Assembly (NCBI GenBank): GCA_030549495.1
Contig: JAUIRK010001058.1
Coordinates: 137,294 to 201,293 of the forward strand
From: Nectonema munidae
Taxonomy: Eukaryota > Nematomorpha > Nectonematoida > Nectonematidae
Length of the DNA stretch: 64,000 nt
Reading direction: 5' to 3'
In this document: positions 42,673 through 55,700 of the stretch, in pieces
Position numbering within the stretch: the first letter of the stretch is position 1
Layout of the letters: every line of letters begins with the position of its first letter
The notes under the pieces: generated by a model
Database searches by the model: none
Seen by the model: only the letters and a program-made list of their open reading frames with translations
What the model was told of the DNA's origin: nothing
Position numbers and translations under genes: made by a program

Positions 42673-43630
42673 ATATGTACCCATGATTTATATGACATAT
42701 GAAGTAATAATACATGTATGATTTATATATATATATGAATATATCTGCCCAAAATTTATAATATTCTTAAAAACTGGCAAGAATATATTCATATTTTCAT
42801 AAAGAGATTTGTTAATATTATAAAACTCTATATATTTTTTTACAATTGAATAACTCTTTGGAGTTTTTTTGAATTTATGGTATTATTAACAAGTGATGTA
42901 AGTATTTAATCTTCCGAAGATATTTCAGCTAACCATTAAAATTTTTGAACAAAAATACAGTTAACCTTTGGTTGTATATATCATTTAATCTTACCAAATT
43001 ATTTGTTTAAATAATATTGAATTGCTTTAATAATTGAGATTTTTATAAATTTAAACTATATATTATTACTTATGGAAATATGTATTATATATAAAGAATC
43101 ATATTTATATTGTAGAGAATTAAAACATATAATTACTTATTTACAGATGTAGCAATTATAAATGTTGCATTGATAAAAATAATTATCAAACAATGCTTCT
43201 TTTAACTTGTTTTTCTATTTGGATATTAACAAGCATGATAGATAAATAAAGTTTCCAACTTCATTAAAAAGAATTCCCAATATATATTTGAGAAGAAGAA
43301 GAAAATTTTATTAGGCAAGTTACATAAAAAAACATGAAGCTTGCTTAAGTATTTCAAGAATTATAGAACCGTAGTAGATATACTTTAATGATTTTATATT
43401 ATGTACAAATATGTATATTGCTTTTAATTAAAAAATAAATTAGTAGAAATTGACAGGAAATTTTGGGGTGAGACTTTTTACACAAATATACCCAAACAGA
43501 TGAAAATAAATTTAAATATTCAAAGAATAAGTTAAATATACATAGAAGAATTATTCTCAGGATAAAACTAATATAAATTATTAATTTGATAAAAATTAAT
43601 CTATATTTTTTTTAATTAAAATGGTTTATA
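42673..43630. other. Gene-free AT-rich stretch
   Basis: Nothing beyond simple AT-rich sequence, including short TATATA runs. Confidence 0.5.
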
Positions 43631-43765
43631 TTGGTTGGTTGGTTGGAGATATCAAAGCACTTTTAGCCGAAAGGCTATATGCTCGCATTATGCTTAAGAT
43701 AGTTAATCACAGTTTTTGTGAATTTATTTTTAGAGTTGGGAGCCTTGGGGATCGAACCAAGATCG
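43631..43765 (-). repeat. SINE or LINE 3' tail ending in (AACC)n
   Basis: The minus strand has a B-box-like TTGGTTCGATCCCCAAGG, then a small hairpin (AGCCTTTCGGCT), then GTGCTTTGATATCTCC and AACCAACCAACCAA. Short repeats at the 3' end are typical of non-LTR elements. It lies about 500 bases past the stop of the LINE ORF and on the same strand, so it may be that LINE's 3' end, or a separate SINE that shares it. Confidence 0.45.
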
Positions 43766-44266
43766 TTGGTTAGATTTGTTTTTGGAGAATAAAATTGCTT
43801 TCGATTTTTTGTACTTAAGTAAGTTTATTAGGTCTATTAGAAAAAATTTTTCGAGCAGAAACTTATGCTTATAGGCTGAATGGGAAAAAAATCTATCATC
43901 TTTCAAACTACAATGAGAATTATTGTTTGAATTTTTGAAATATTTCAGTATGAAAAAAAGAAATGGTGAATCAAATTTAATTGAAGTGAAATGATGATAG
44001 ATTAAAAAAAACCCCCATGTTGAGAGTAAGAAAAGTACAAAAACATATCGAATATATATATGAATATATAAAATTTTATGATATTGTTGTTAATTATATT
44101 TTCTGAGGAGTAAGTGTTGAACTTTGGAGATTGAGAGTGGCTTTGATCATTCATGAAGGGAGAATAGTGTAGGCAATTCTAAATGATAAAAACAAAAAAA
44201 GGCAGCGAAAATAGAGATTATCGTTAAAATAATTATGTAAAAATTAATTACAATACAGATTTGATT

Positions 44267-45855
44267 CTAAGAAAAAAAATATATAAAATTTATGATAGGA
44301 AAAAAAAATTCATATGTTAAAAGAAAGTAAAAAAGATCGTAGTTTTTTTTGAATGATTTTATATTTTTTAAATAACGAATTTTTAGTGGAATAGTGTTCC
44401 ATGTAACCATAGAGTTGAAAAGAAAACAATTACGTTTAGGCATGTTGGGGAAACGCTGTAAGAAAATGTTGTCATTATTTCTCAGGTTGTGAGAATGAAT
44501 GTTTTCGTTACAAAAAATGTATTTAGAGAAATGGATTGAATTAAAATTTCTGTATATGAAAGTAGAAGCACTCAAAGACCTTATTTGTTTAACATCTAAT
44601 ATATTGTGTATCTTTTTAATGTCTGCGGAATGGCTGTTCTCAATGAATTTGAGAGCGCGATTTTTCTTAGATTGCAATTTATTAATAAATGTATTATTAC
44701 TAAAAGCCCAGAAAGAGGTACAATATTTTAGTTTAGATTGAAAAAAAGAATGGAAAAAAAGAAGTTTTGAATGAATTGTTAACATATTTCTCACACTATA
44801 TGCAATTCCTATGAAGATTGAGAGATCTCTAATAATTTTATTAAAATGCAATGTAAAAGAAAGGTTAGATTGTAAAATAATTCCTAAATAGTTATAAGAA
44901 TCTGTTTTTTCAATATTAGTACCAGAGAGAGGGAGATTCAATTGAGAAGAGGAGTGTTGAGAGTTGTATATCATGTATTTAGTTTTATCAAAATTAATAT
45001 GAAGAAAGTTTTCATTGCACCAATTTGAAAATTTATTTAGAAGAAAGTGAAAGTGATTAATATAACTTTTCAAATTAAGATTTCTATAAATAATAACACA
45101 ATCGTCCGCATAAAAATAAAAAGTGGAATTTAAAGTTTGAAGAGAAAATATATCATTTATATAAAAGTTGAAAAAAAGAGGTGCTAAAATAGAGCCTTCT
45201 GGAACACCACTAGTTATAGATTTAATTTCGGTTTTTTTACCATTAACTTTTACAAAATATTTTCTATTGGATAAATAATTTTTAATCAAATCTAAAAATT
45301 TACCCCTAAATACAAATTTTTCTAGTTTAAAAAGAAACAATTTATGGTTAACTTTGTCAAATGCCTTGCTGAAGTCAATGAAAATAGAGCATGTTTCAAG
45401 TTTGTTGGCATATGAGTCGTAAATATCTGTCAGAACATCGGCAACTGTGTCCTCAGTGGACATGTTTGATTTGAATCCAAATTGATTTATATTTAGCAAA
45501 TTATATTTAGAAATAAAGAAATTCATTTTTGTGTAGATAATTTTTTCAAATAATTTACCGAAAAAAGGTAAGATAGAGATTGGGAGGTAGTTTCCCGGTT
45601 TTGTTTTGTCACCTGACTTGTAAATCGGTATAATGCATGCGAATTTAAAATATTCAGGGAAAATTGAGTCGTTATACATTTTGTTGTAAAGGTGTTATAA
45701 ATTTTCTAAAATGAAAATTACAGTTAATTTACCAATTTTATTAGAAATTTCATCATTACCGGAAGAGTTATTAGATTTTAGTTGACTGCACGCAATTAGA
45801 ATATCATTACTATTAATATCGTCAAGATAAAAAGTATTAGGGTTAGATTTTATGT
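44267..45855 (-). mobile_element. Non-LTR retrotransposon (jockey/CR1-like) RT region
   Basis: A 470-residue minus-strand ORF (45679-44267) is a reverse transcriptase: FSKAFD at 103-108 (motif A with a catalytic Asp), SGVPEGSILAPLF at about 157-169, and YADD at 190-193 (catalytic pair). FPEYFKFACIIPIYKSGD and QFGFKSNMST match the N-terminal RT motifs. Upstream, to about 45855, the same frame continues (TFYLDDINSNDILIACSQLK, then SSGNDEISNKI) but meets one in-frame stop just before the listed start. The endonuclease domain and ORF1 are absent, so the copy is 5'-truncated and inactive, though its RT is long enough to imply youth. Confidence 0.9.
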
Positions 45856-46732
45856 ATATTTTTTATTATATGTACATTATTTACATTTTATTATCATTGA
45901 TTAATTGACACCATCTGATAACTTTATTTAACTCCTCAATTTTACTGTAAAATAGGTGGACCTAGGTATTAGGGTTCCTTCGGTTTCATGATAATGATTA
46001 CGATTCTGCTTCTAATTTTCTTAATTTTTCATAAAAATTCTGATTTTGAATTTTTTCATTTCTAAAATTCGGAATATGTATCTAAAAATATGATTAAATT
46101 CTTATTTAAAAAACACTATGATTTTTTTAATTGTCAGTATAAAATAAATATGAAAATAATAATTAAAATGTTCAAAACTTGCTAAAATTAGTTAGAGAAT
46201 ATGATATTTGCACTTTTTAAGTTGCGATTTTGATTCTAATTCAAATTCTATTATTAGGATGATTCTGCTTTTAGGAATTTCATGCTTCTAATTATAATCA
46301 AAATCGCCCACAACTATATTAAATGTTAATCAATAATATATTTACTATTATTTATTTAGTATGGAGCATTTATGGATTCGACACTATTTTTTATTTCAGA
46401 TAAGCTTCTTTATTTCGCTATAAATGTATATCACATTTCTCTGAACTTTTCTCAGGAAATATTTTATAATAAAGTTTATATTTAGTTGTTTCTGTTTGTA
46501 ACTGTTTTTATTTTAAGTAATTTTTTTAAAATATAGTTTAATAAAAAGAAATTAAGGTAACGCTATCAGCTTTATTTTTCACTGAACTAGCGATAGAAAA
46601 CAGCCAATTAAAGATTCAAAAATTTCTTTCTTCTCTATATTTCTAGAATGAAGGACTTTTTATTAAAACCTTTTGGTTTTTTGAATTTTTTTCTAGCACT
46701 TTTTATACCAACTATTTTCATTTTTTTTTGCC
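45856..46732. other. Region upstream of kinesin-5
   Basis: AT-rich with no gene. It should contain the kinesin-5 promoter and 5' UTR, but no TATA box or initiator can be singled out from base composition. Confidence 0.4.
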
Positions 46733-46779
46733 ATGGCGGATAAAAAAATTCAAAAAATTCAGGTCGCATTGAGATGCAG
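46733..46779 (+). CDS. KIF11: Kinesin-5 exon 1
   Basis: Start ATG in CCATGG. Encodes [15 protein letters not shown] and two bases of an Arg codon before donor GTATGT. It matches KNIQVVVRCRP at the start of the motor domain. The usual longer N-terminal leader is nearly absent. Confidence 0.85.
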
Positions 46780-49700
46780 GTATGTGATTATTAATAATTA
46801 AATCTGATTTTAATTAATAGTTTGTTTAAAATTTGATATTTTTATTTATCATGCTTAAATTATTTTAAACCATCATCTTGGTTGCTCTTTGACAATCTTA
46901 AAATTTTTAGTCAGGGATTAAAATAGAATTTTATTAATTTGTTATTCTATTTCTTATTTGACATTTTGTTTTCTTATAATTTCTTGATTTTTGATTAAAA
47001 TCTTTTTTTGTAATCATATTTGTATTATAATTTAATCAATAGTAATCTATTACCTCTAAACTAAATTTGAAACTACTAGAGACCCCTCTTCTTTTATGTG
47101 AGAGAAAATTATTCTTTTACTGCAGAGGTATTATCCTTACTTGGTGCATTTACAAGGAGATATAATAATAAGATACAAAGATTTTTTGCGACTCCACGAC
47201 GGCGATCGGCAGCATCAAGGCCAATGGCTCTAACGATCACAAAGTTCACGCACTAATCCTACAAGCCATGAAAAAGAATTGGTGGACTCAAGGAAGAACT
47301 ATAGAATACATTCCTACGCATCTCAATCCCGCCGATCGCCTATATATTTCAAAAAAATATATCCAAGATATTAAGTTTTCTAATATTTTAATTCGAAATT
47401 TTTTTTTTGCTAATAGCATCGTTTTTAATGAATAAGAATAATATAATTAAAACGATGTAAAATGAGATATATTTATAAAAAATTAAATACAATTATTTTA
47501 TTACAAAAGCAACTAAATTATTCTTTTTTTTGCTATGAAATGTGATATCTTTTGTAACTTTAGTTTGATTAATTCCTCTTTGTTTTTCAGACCTATAAAT
47601 AGAGAAGAGATTAAAAATGGGTCCAGGAATATCATTGAAGTGAATGAGAGTAAAAAGCAAGTTTGTCTGACTGAAGGCGATCATAATAAAAATTATGTCT
47701 TTGATAAAGTATTTGGCCCTGCTGCCGAGCAAATTGAAGTATATAAATCTCTTGTTTCTCCCATGATTGATGAAGTTCTTCTTGGATATAATTGCACAAT
47801 ATTCGCGTAAATTTTACTTTTTCGAAACACGTCTAATATTCAATTTGTGATCTAATTTAATCCTATATTGTTCTAAACAAGTCTGTGTAAGCATTTTTGC
47901 GTGGGGTTCATGTAGTGCCTTAGATATGTGTATAAGTCTTCTAGCCCAGCGTTTTTCAAACTGTGGGTCCCGACCTTTCGGTAGGTCGCGTGAAAAATAA
48001 AATACGTCGTGAGAAAAAAGAAAGGAAATCAAGAGAGAGAAAAGTGATGATAATCTAAAAGTATTAATATTTTATTCATACAAATAAATAAAACAAAGTG
48101 CAGATCATGAAAAAAATATACATATAATTTGTCTATGCTGAATAAACGAACGTAGTGATCAGAGTTTGTCTTTTACACCTAAGTATTATGGGTCGCGATG
48201 CAAACTGTGCTTCTTGCTGAGTGTCGCAGTAAAAAATGTTTGAAAAACACTGTTCTAGTCCCTCTTATTAGGTATTACCTTATTAATCATAAAATAGAAA
48301 TATCGTATCTATGATTTTAAAAATACAGTAAAACTTAAGACTACCAAACTAGCTGCCAACATCAAACTGGTCGTAAGTCTCAGTCGTCCCATGTCACATA
48401 AATATTATTTTAACTATATTCTATTAAAATATTAATAAACATACACATAAAAATACTAAAAATCGTCATATTTTTAATATGTCTTTGTAAATTTCTAGTT
48501 TAACAATCAACAATATCTTCAATACCTTTAGTGCAAATTTCTAAAATCCTGTTAATCTATTAATCCTGTTTGTTGTGTTATCTAGGTCGTTGGTCTCTTG
48601 AAGGAGTAGTCGTTCAACAGAGATATAATTTGCATTTAGAAATAATCCCTAAAAAAGAAAGTTGGTCTATTAACTTAGTGGTCGTTTGTTTCAAGTTTTA
48701 CTGTATATTGATTTTGAATAATTGAAAAATGTTTATAAAATTTTATTGACTTCAAAAAAGAATTTTTTTCAGTAAATTAACCCCTAAAGTTATTATTTTC
48801 AACTAAAATCTGTGTTTTATTATAAAATTTCTCTATATCTTGTTTGCTAATGGTTTAACCATTTTTTATGGCGATACATCATCCTAAAATATTATAAAAA
48901 ATGTAAAAATGGTAATAGTGACTTTAAGTTTTCTTTTACATATATTCAGCTCTCTTTTTTTTAATTTACCTTGTAGCACGTGTATATCAATTAATTGTAA
49001 TTTATTGATTGTTTAGTTATGGCCAGACAGGAAGTGGCAAGACCTTCACGATGGAAGGAGAGAGGTCCTTGGATAAAAACTTTTCTTGGGAAAATGATCC
49101 TCTTGCTGGAATCATTCCAAGAACCCTAAGTCATTTATTCTCCAAGTTGGAAGCTTTAGATACTGAATTTTCTGTTCGAGCCTCCTTCATGGAATTATAT
49201 AATGAAGAAATTTTTGATTTACTCTCTACGGAAAAGAATTTGAAAAAGCTTAGACTTTTCGAGGATTCAACAAAGAAAGGAAGTATAATTGTTCAGGTTA
49301 TCCTCTTTCTTTGTTACATTGTATTTTGTTCGCTATATCTAGGATATGTCTCTTTTTTCATTATTGCGACTTCCTCAATACGATAATTAAAACTTAAATT
49401 TGAGTTGTGAAGTGTTTGGTTAATCGAGGAGAGGGCTTGGGCCGGTAGGAGCGATCAGTCTATGTAACATTAGTCTGTGACACCGAATCACATCATTAAA
49501 TACAATAAATGTTATCCTGCTGACTTGATATTATTGAAGGTGCATTTTTATTTTTCTAGAAAATATTTGTGTAAAAAGAATGTAATAATTGATATTAAAA
49601 ATAAATGTTTTATACTTGTCAATGTTTCAATTTTTGTCAATCCATTTTACTCTAACGTTAGGTTTGTTAATCTTGCTAATTTAAGGATTTTATTGCAGTG

Positions 49701-52700
49701 CTACATCTTTTTTTCACATTGTAAAGGCCTTTTCACACTTAAAAATTTGTAAGGACGAATTTATCAAATTTATTTTTGTTAAAAATTATACTTTGAAAGA
49801 AATGTATGATAAGTAACGAAAAACTACAAATCCACAACTTATTCGTTTTTGCGACGATGTAACAAATTTAATGTCTTGTTAGCCCAAAATGTTTATTAGT
49901 TTGGCGTTTTTGATGTGCTTATATTCTCTAAAAGAGTGAATGTATCGATAATATATCTTAATTTAGCCACAATTATTTAATGGTGAAAAGGAATTATCAG
50001 GAAACGATATTTAATAATAATCTTATGTGTTTATTGCGCTGCTAATCGTAAGAAATGTTGTCTTTATTAATTGTGTTAAAAAAACTCAAATAATCGTATC
50101 ATTTTTGAAAAAGTAAAATAAAAACATCTTGTCTCATTTATGGAGTACATAATGTAACTAGTTTTCACTCTATCGATTTTTATGTCAGCGAATATAATAA
50201 ATATTCTCTACCACAGTGGTTCCCAAACTTTTTCTGATCGTTACCCACTTTTCATACATGATCCTTGTCAATGGCCGCCACAACAATCATAGCCGGTGAA
50301 TACATCGACTGTCTACTAGTATCTAACAATTGTAATCATAAGGTTAATTAAAAAGGGCATTTTGCTAATAGGTGTTTCATGAATAAGCAAAAAAAGAGGG
50401 AAACAGAAAATCCACTGGATGGAAAAAGTTTATCCTACGCTATGTGATTTAATCTTTGAATCTTTGCTCTAGTTTTGAGACAATCCTACTCAGTGTGAAG
50501 GGTAATGCTGCAGATTATAATATATAAATATATATTAAATGGATGATTATTGACAAGCTTCTTGGTTCTTGGTTTTGTTTCACTTAAAGCACAACGTAGG
50601 TCATGCTTCACTTCAAGTCTGTTGCGATATTTCGTTTTAATGTAGAGTAGTTGAGAGAAGGCAGCCGGCCTCGCAGGAATAAGTTGATGAAAATGGTAGA
50701 GCTGATAAGTCATCAATAGTTAATGGTAGTAACTTATAAGTAATAAAAGGTTGGTTGGTTTTGGCATTGTTTGTACGTTAGCGCATCCATAGTATTCACA
50801 GGTGGGATAAAAAGCCTTCCTTCCACCGGCTAAACTCCTCTTGTTTTATTTATGCATAGCCTCAGATTATGGCCCACAGTTTGGGAATCAATGCTCTACC
50901 ACGTCATCAAGTTGCTTCGTTCCATAATAAGCCTCTTTCAAATGAAAATATGCTAATTTTATGTTTTTCAATTACGTATTCATTGAGCCTAGAATAGACG
51001 ACTGATCAAATCTCAAGGTCTCTATACTAAACTCGGTTTTTGTATAAATTGATTCAAAAGATATTTCTCATCGTGGCCCAGGTTTATTGCAAATATATTG
51101 GAATAGAATTCTATTTTCAAGATTGAGTTTATCTAAAATGTTATGATTTATCTAAATGAACTTTGTCGATTTCTTAATTTGTAGATGGATTTGACTTGAT
51201 TATGAAAATCTCGACATTTTAACATTCACAGATCTTGCGTGCCGGATAAAGAACCCAAGGGTTCAAAAGATACACTGTCACAATTAAAATGAGCAATAAT
51301 TAAAAGCTTTGAATTAAATTTTTATTCCCAATCTATTCCAAATTTTTATTAATCCATATATTAATTGGAAACAGCAGAAACTATTCTTATGATCAATTGT
51401 TAGTCATGTATCATTCATATGATCAGTTGTTAGTCTTGTTTTCTGCGTTGACACTGATATTCATCTTTAAAAAATTTGCTCGCAAAGATCTGCCTTGCGA
51501 ACATACATAGACTTTTTGAAGCCAATTTTCTGATATTTAGAAATAGGATATTCATAAAAACAATTAATTTTTTTGTAAAAATCTGATGACAAATGATGCG
51601 TCTTTTGAGCCATATCTTTGTTTTGAAGTATTAATATTAATCCTTGATTAGTATAGAAAAGCCGTCAACCCAAATATCTCTTTATAAGTTGAATGTGAGC
51701 TTTTTGAAAATTGTAGTGAAACTGCAATATTCTTTGTGAGAAGTTCTCATCTAGAAGAAGTAAACATCATGGAAATTGAGATCGTAAGCTCAGACAATAA
51801 CTAATTGAAATTTATTAATCTTTATTCAATTCTATTTTTTAGATTAAGATTTCATCCCTTCCAATTTCACGGGTGTGTACATCTCTTCTCTATCGCCATA
51901 TTATTTTTAGGGTTTGCAAGAGATTTATGTTAAGAGCAAGTATGATGTCTATGAAATTTTGAAGCAAGGATCCGAACGCAAAAAGATAGCTTGTACTTCA
52001 ATGAATGCAAATTCCAGGTACTTTTCCATTATTTACATATCTTACATTTAATCTCTAAAGTCCTTTCAATTCTAAATTAATGCTAAATATCTACTTTACC
52101 GATCAAAGTTTTTCATCTTGGGATACACACGCATCTATGCGAACATTTGTACATCCTATGGTGCACATAGAGGATTTAATAAAAACAAATTAAAATGATG
52201 ATTTATACAAAGCTGAAGCAAGCATGCTTTTGTGAATCAACATTTTCAATACTGTTTGCAATCAAAGCGTAGCAAAAGCGACCTTTAAAAATAACGAAAG
52301 CTGATATTCCTGTTTCTTAGTTCAATTTCTAAAATAACTCCTCGAAAGAGTTATACTAGTCATGTTAATTCCATATATTTATTTTTATAAATCCATATAA
52401 TTATTGTGAATAAAAGTATAATTAACTTAACAAATTGGTCTTTATAGCTGATTATATTTTAGTCAATAACTTTATATATCAAAATATTCTAAGCTTTGCG
52501 TAATTTAGTATTTTTATTTTTTTTATTTTTAAAGGTAAATAGATTGATGTTTGCTAAAATACCAAAGAAGTACACGATTCTTAATAGTTAAATAGAGATT
52601 TTCTTTCTTGACTCTGCACCATACTTGACCTACATGATTTTCTTTATATTTTTCTCAATTCAAGATACAGGATTAGTTTATTATAGTCTATCTTCATCTA

Positions 52701-55700
52701 TTCTTCGAAAATATACCTTGATACGATCCTTTTCACATTCATCTTTAAAAATGGTTTTAAGATTCCCTTTAATTAGATAGAAAGTTTTTATTAATCTTTT
52801 TGAATCTTAATCTTAGTTCACTATTTTCCAATAATTTTTTTTCAATGAGAATTCCTCAAGAATGCATATCCATTATCTACTATTTGTTTAGATAAGTAAA
52901 ATTTCTTTCACTGGCTTCACTACTAGACTGCATTCAAGAATCTTTCGAAGGAATAGTGTGCTTAAGCTTAAGAGTATATCATGCTGTATCATGAGAGTAT
53001 GTTTATAGTCTTGAAAGCGGCGTGATAACCGTATTCACCAGGCAAGATGAACTAGCAGCTACCTGTATTATAAATAATTTGTGTGTTAATTAATTTAGTT
53101 AGTAATTATTTTTTTAGTATTTACTGCACGACATCTCTATTTCTTTTCATTTTTGATGATACATATTTTTTCTCACATTCTAGTCGTTCTCATACTGTTT
53201 TCACTATCACAGTTCACATCTCTGAGTATAAAGAAGAAGAGTATCTAATGAAAATAGGCAAATTCAATTTGGTAATATTTAGCGCTTTTCTATATTAAAA
53301 CGCTATTTTTTAATGCCCACCCATTTCAGGTGGATTTAGCTGGGAGTGAAAACGTGAGCAAGTCAGGAGCTGTGGATATGCGATTGAGGGAAGCTGGAAA
53401 CATAAATCAAAGTCTTCTCACTCTAGGGAGGGTTATAACCGCTTTGGTAGAAAAGAATGTTCACATTCCATACCGGTAAATTGCATAAAATCATCTAAAC
53501 TCATGTCAAATATTTCGTTTTGTTATTTTCTATTTTTTTAATTTTTTTGCATCTTTTGTGAGAAGTTGACATTTTGTAAGCATTCTCACTATATATCCTT
53601 AAAAGTTTTTTTAACTTACTTATGGCCATGGTATTTTCCGAATTTCAATCCCCGATTAACGGAGTTGCGTTGCTTTGGGTGGCCTCCCTCCCACGGCGCG
53701 TTCAAGTATCGCAGCTATAATAGAATTGTTCAACATAAGGCATTTCTGCTTAACATTTTTTATATTTAATAACAAATACATTGAGTGTCTTCTTATTTTA
53801 TATAACTACTAATAATCCTTAGTTACCCTTTTTGAAAATCTTTTGTTTTTCTGTTTATATATTCAAAAAGAAAACTATAGAACAATTGTTTTAAGATGAT
53901 TCAACAGGTGATATCATCAATAAATGCCTCTTTCGAATAGAAACCTCCTAAGTAATCATTAGATTTTTCATTAATATAACATATATGTCCTATGACTTTT
54001 CATTACTAAGACCGTTCCCGATTCAACGGTTAAGCATTGTTCATTGATACAATCATTTTCTCATAATACATTTTCAAAGCAGTGAAATTTCACCTTACCA
54101 ACATATATGGACTCATGATGAGGTCCTTTAAATTATACAATTATTTATTCACGGTATTAATGTTAAATCGTCTTGAAATAATTCTAATAACGCTATCTTT
54201 TTTGAATTTATTAGTTTTTGCATGCTTTCACACATCCTGAAGCACCACTAAATGTTTTTGTATATATAATATAGTTCACATTGTATATGTTATCTTTGTA
54301 CCGTAATTGTTACCTTTTTACGTGTTACTGTTCTTTCAATAAAGTCTATTTCCACTACTCCTTACGCCATAACATTTTGATATATATTAATATTAAATGA
54401 ACGACAACTGTATTGTCTTACTTTTTAAAATAAAGTTTGCTTCATGTTGGATATGATATAGAGCACAAATAGGTAAAAGGAAACCTATTTACATTAACAT
54501 TTGCTAATATTGAGGGAAATTTTTTGTATTCCCATTAAAAAAGTTATTCAACACACACAAACACATAATCGATTTGATATATATGTTTTTAGAGGATTTT
54601 ATTCATATCAATTGAATGCCAATTTATTGTACATTTTGCCTTTAATTGAGGTTTTCCATTTTAGAGAAAGCAAATTGACTAGAATTTTGCAAGATTCCCT
54701 CGGAGGTAACACAAAAACTACCATCATAGCAACGATATCACCTGCCAGCTACAATAACGATGAAATTCTTAGCACCCTTGATTATGCCAAAAGGGCCCGA
54801 AGCATCACAAACACTCCCAAAATCAATCAGAAGATGACGAAATCCGAATTGATTGAAGTAATTACAAATTAACATACTTATTTTAAAATTATACTGCTGA
54901 ATGAAATCAAAATTTTCCAAATAGATTTGAAGTAACATTTTTTATTTCAAACTTTAAATAATAATTTTAACCAGGGATTCGGAGTCAGTAAAAAATTTTC
55001 CAACTCCACCCCCAAGCAGAAAGATTTTACAGGTATTGGATCTCACTTTTGGAAAACAGATTTCAAAAAAGAGCATTCTACAACTACAGCCCTTCACGCA
55101 ATCAGCAACGGCATAACGAATGGATTCAACAACAAGAAACCACAGCTACACCACTCGCTTTGTCCAAAGCTTTTGACACTGATACATAAATTACACAACA
55201 CAAACATTCCAAGCACAATCATCAAATATATAGCAAACTACCTTAGAGAAAGAAAACAGTACACACTATACACTACTATTAAATCAAGACAAAATGACAT
55301 AACATCAGGAGTCCAAGAGGAGTGTGTTACTCTGTTCAATTTATACTTATCTGACATTCCAAATCCACCACCACACGTTACACTAGTATCTTACGCAGAT
55401 CAGATCTCTATACTCCGCTCACGCCAGAAGACATATTGCCGAAGAAAATATACAGCATACTTACAAATAATACACAAATGGCTTAACGAAAACCAACTAT
55501 TTAATTGTCTTATTATAAGCTTACATGTGATATATGTTAATATATCTTTCCGACACAACTTTGATGTATTTAAATTGCCTAATCACAACATGGCAAGAAA
55601 ATTGCATTATTCCATATGTGTTTTTATTGGATAATATTTTAGCAATTCGTTAATATTTAATAAAAATCGTGCTTTTCAAATAATTTTCTTCCCAAACGTT

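Noticed and set aside
49477-49752. 91-residue ORF after kinesin exon 3
   Set aside because: AT-rich composition without motifs; it lies within the intron that joins GLQEIYVK in frame.
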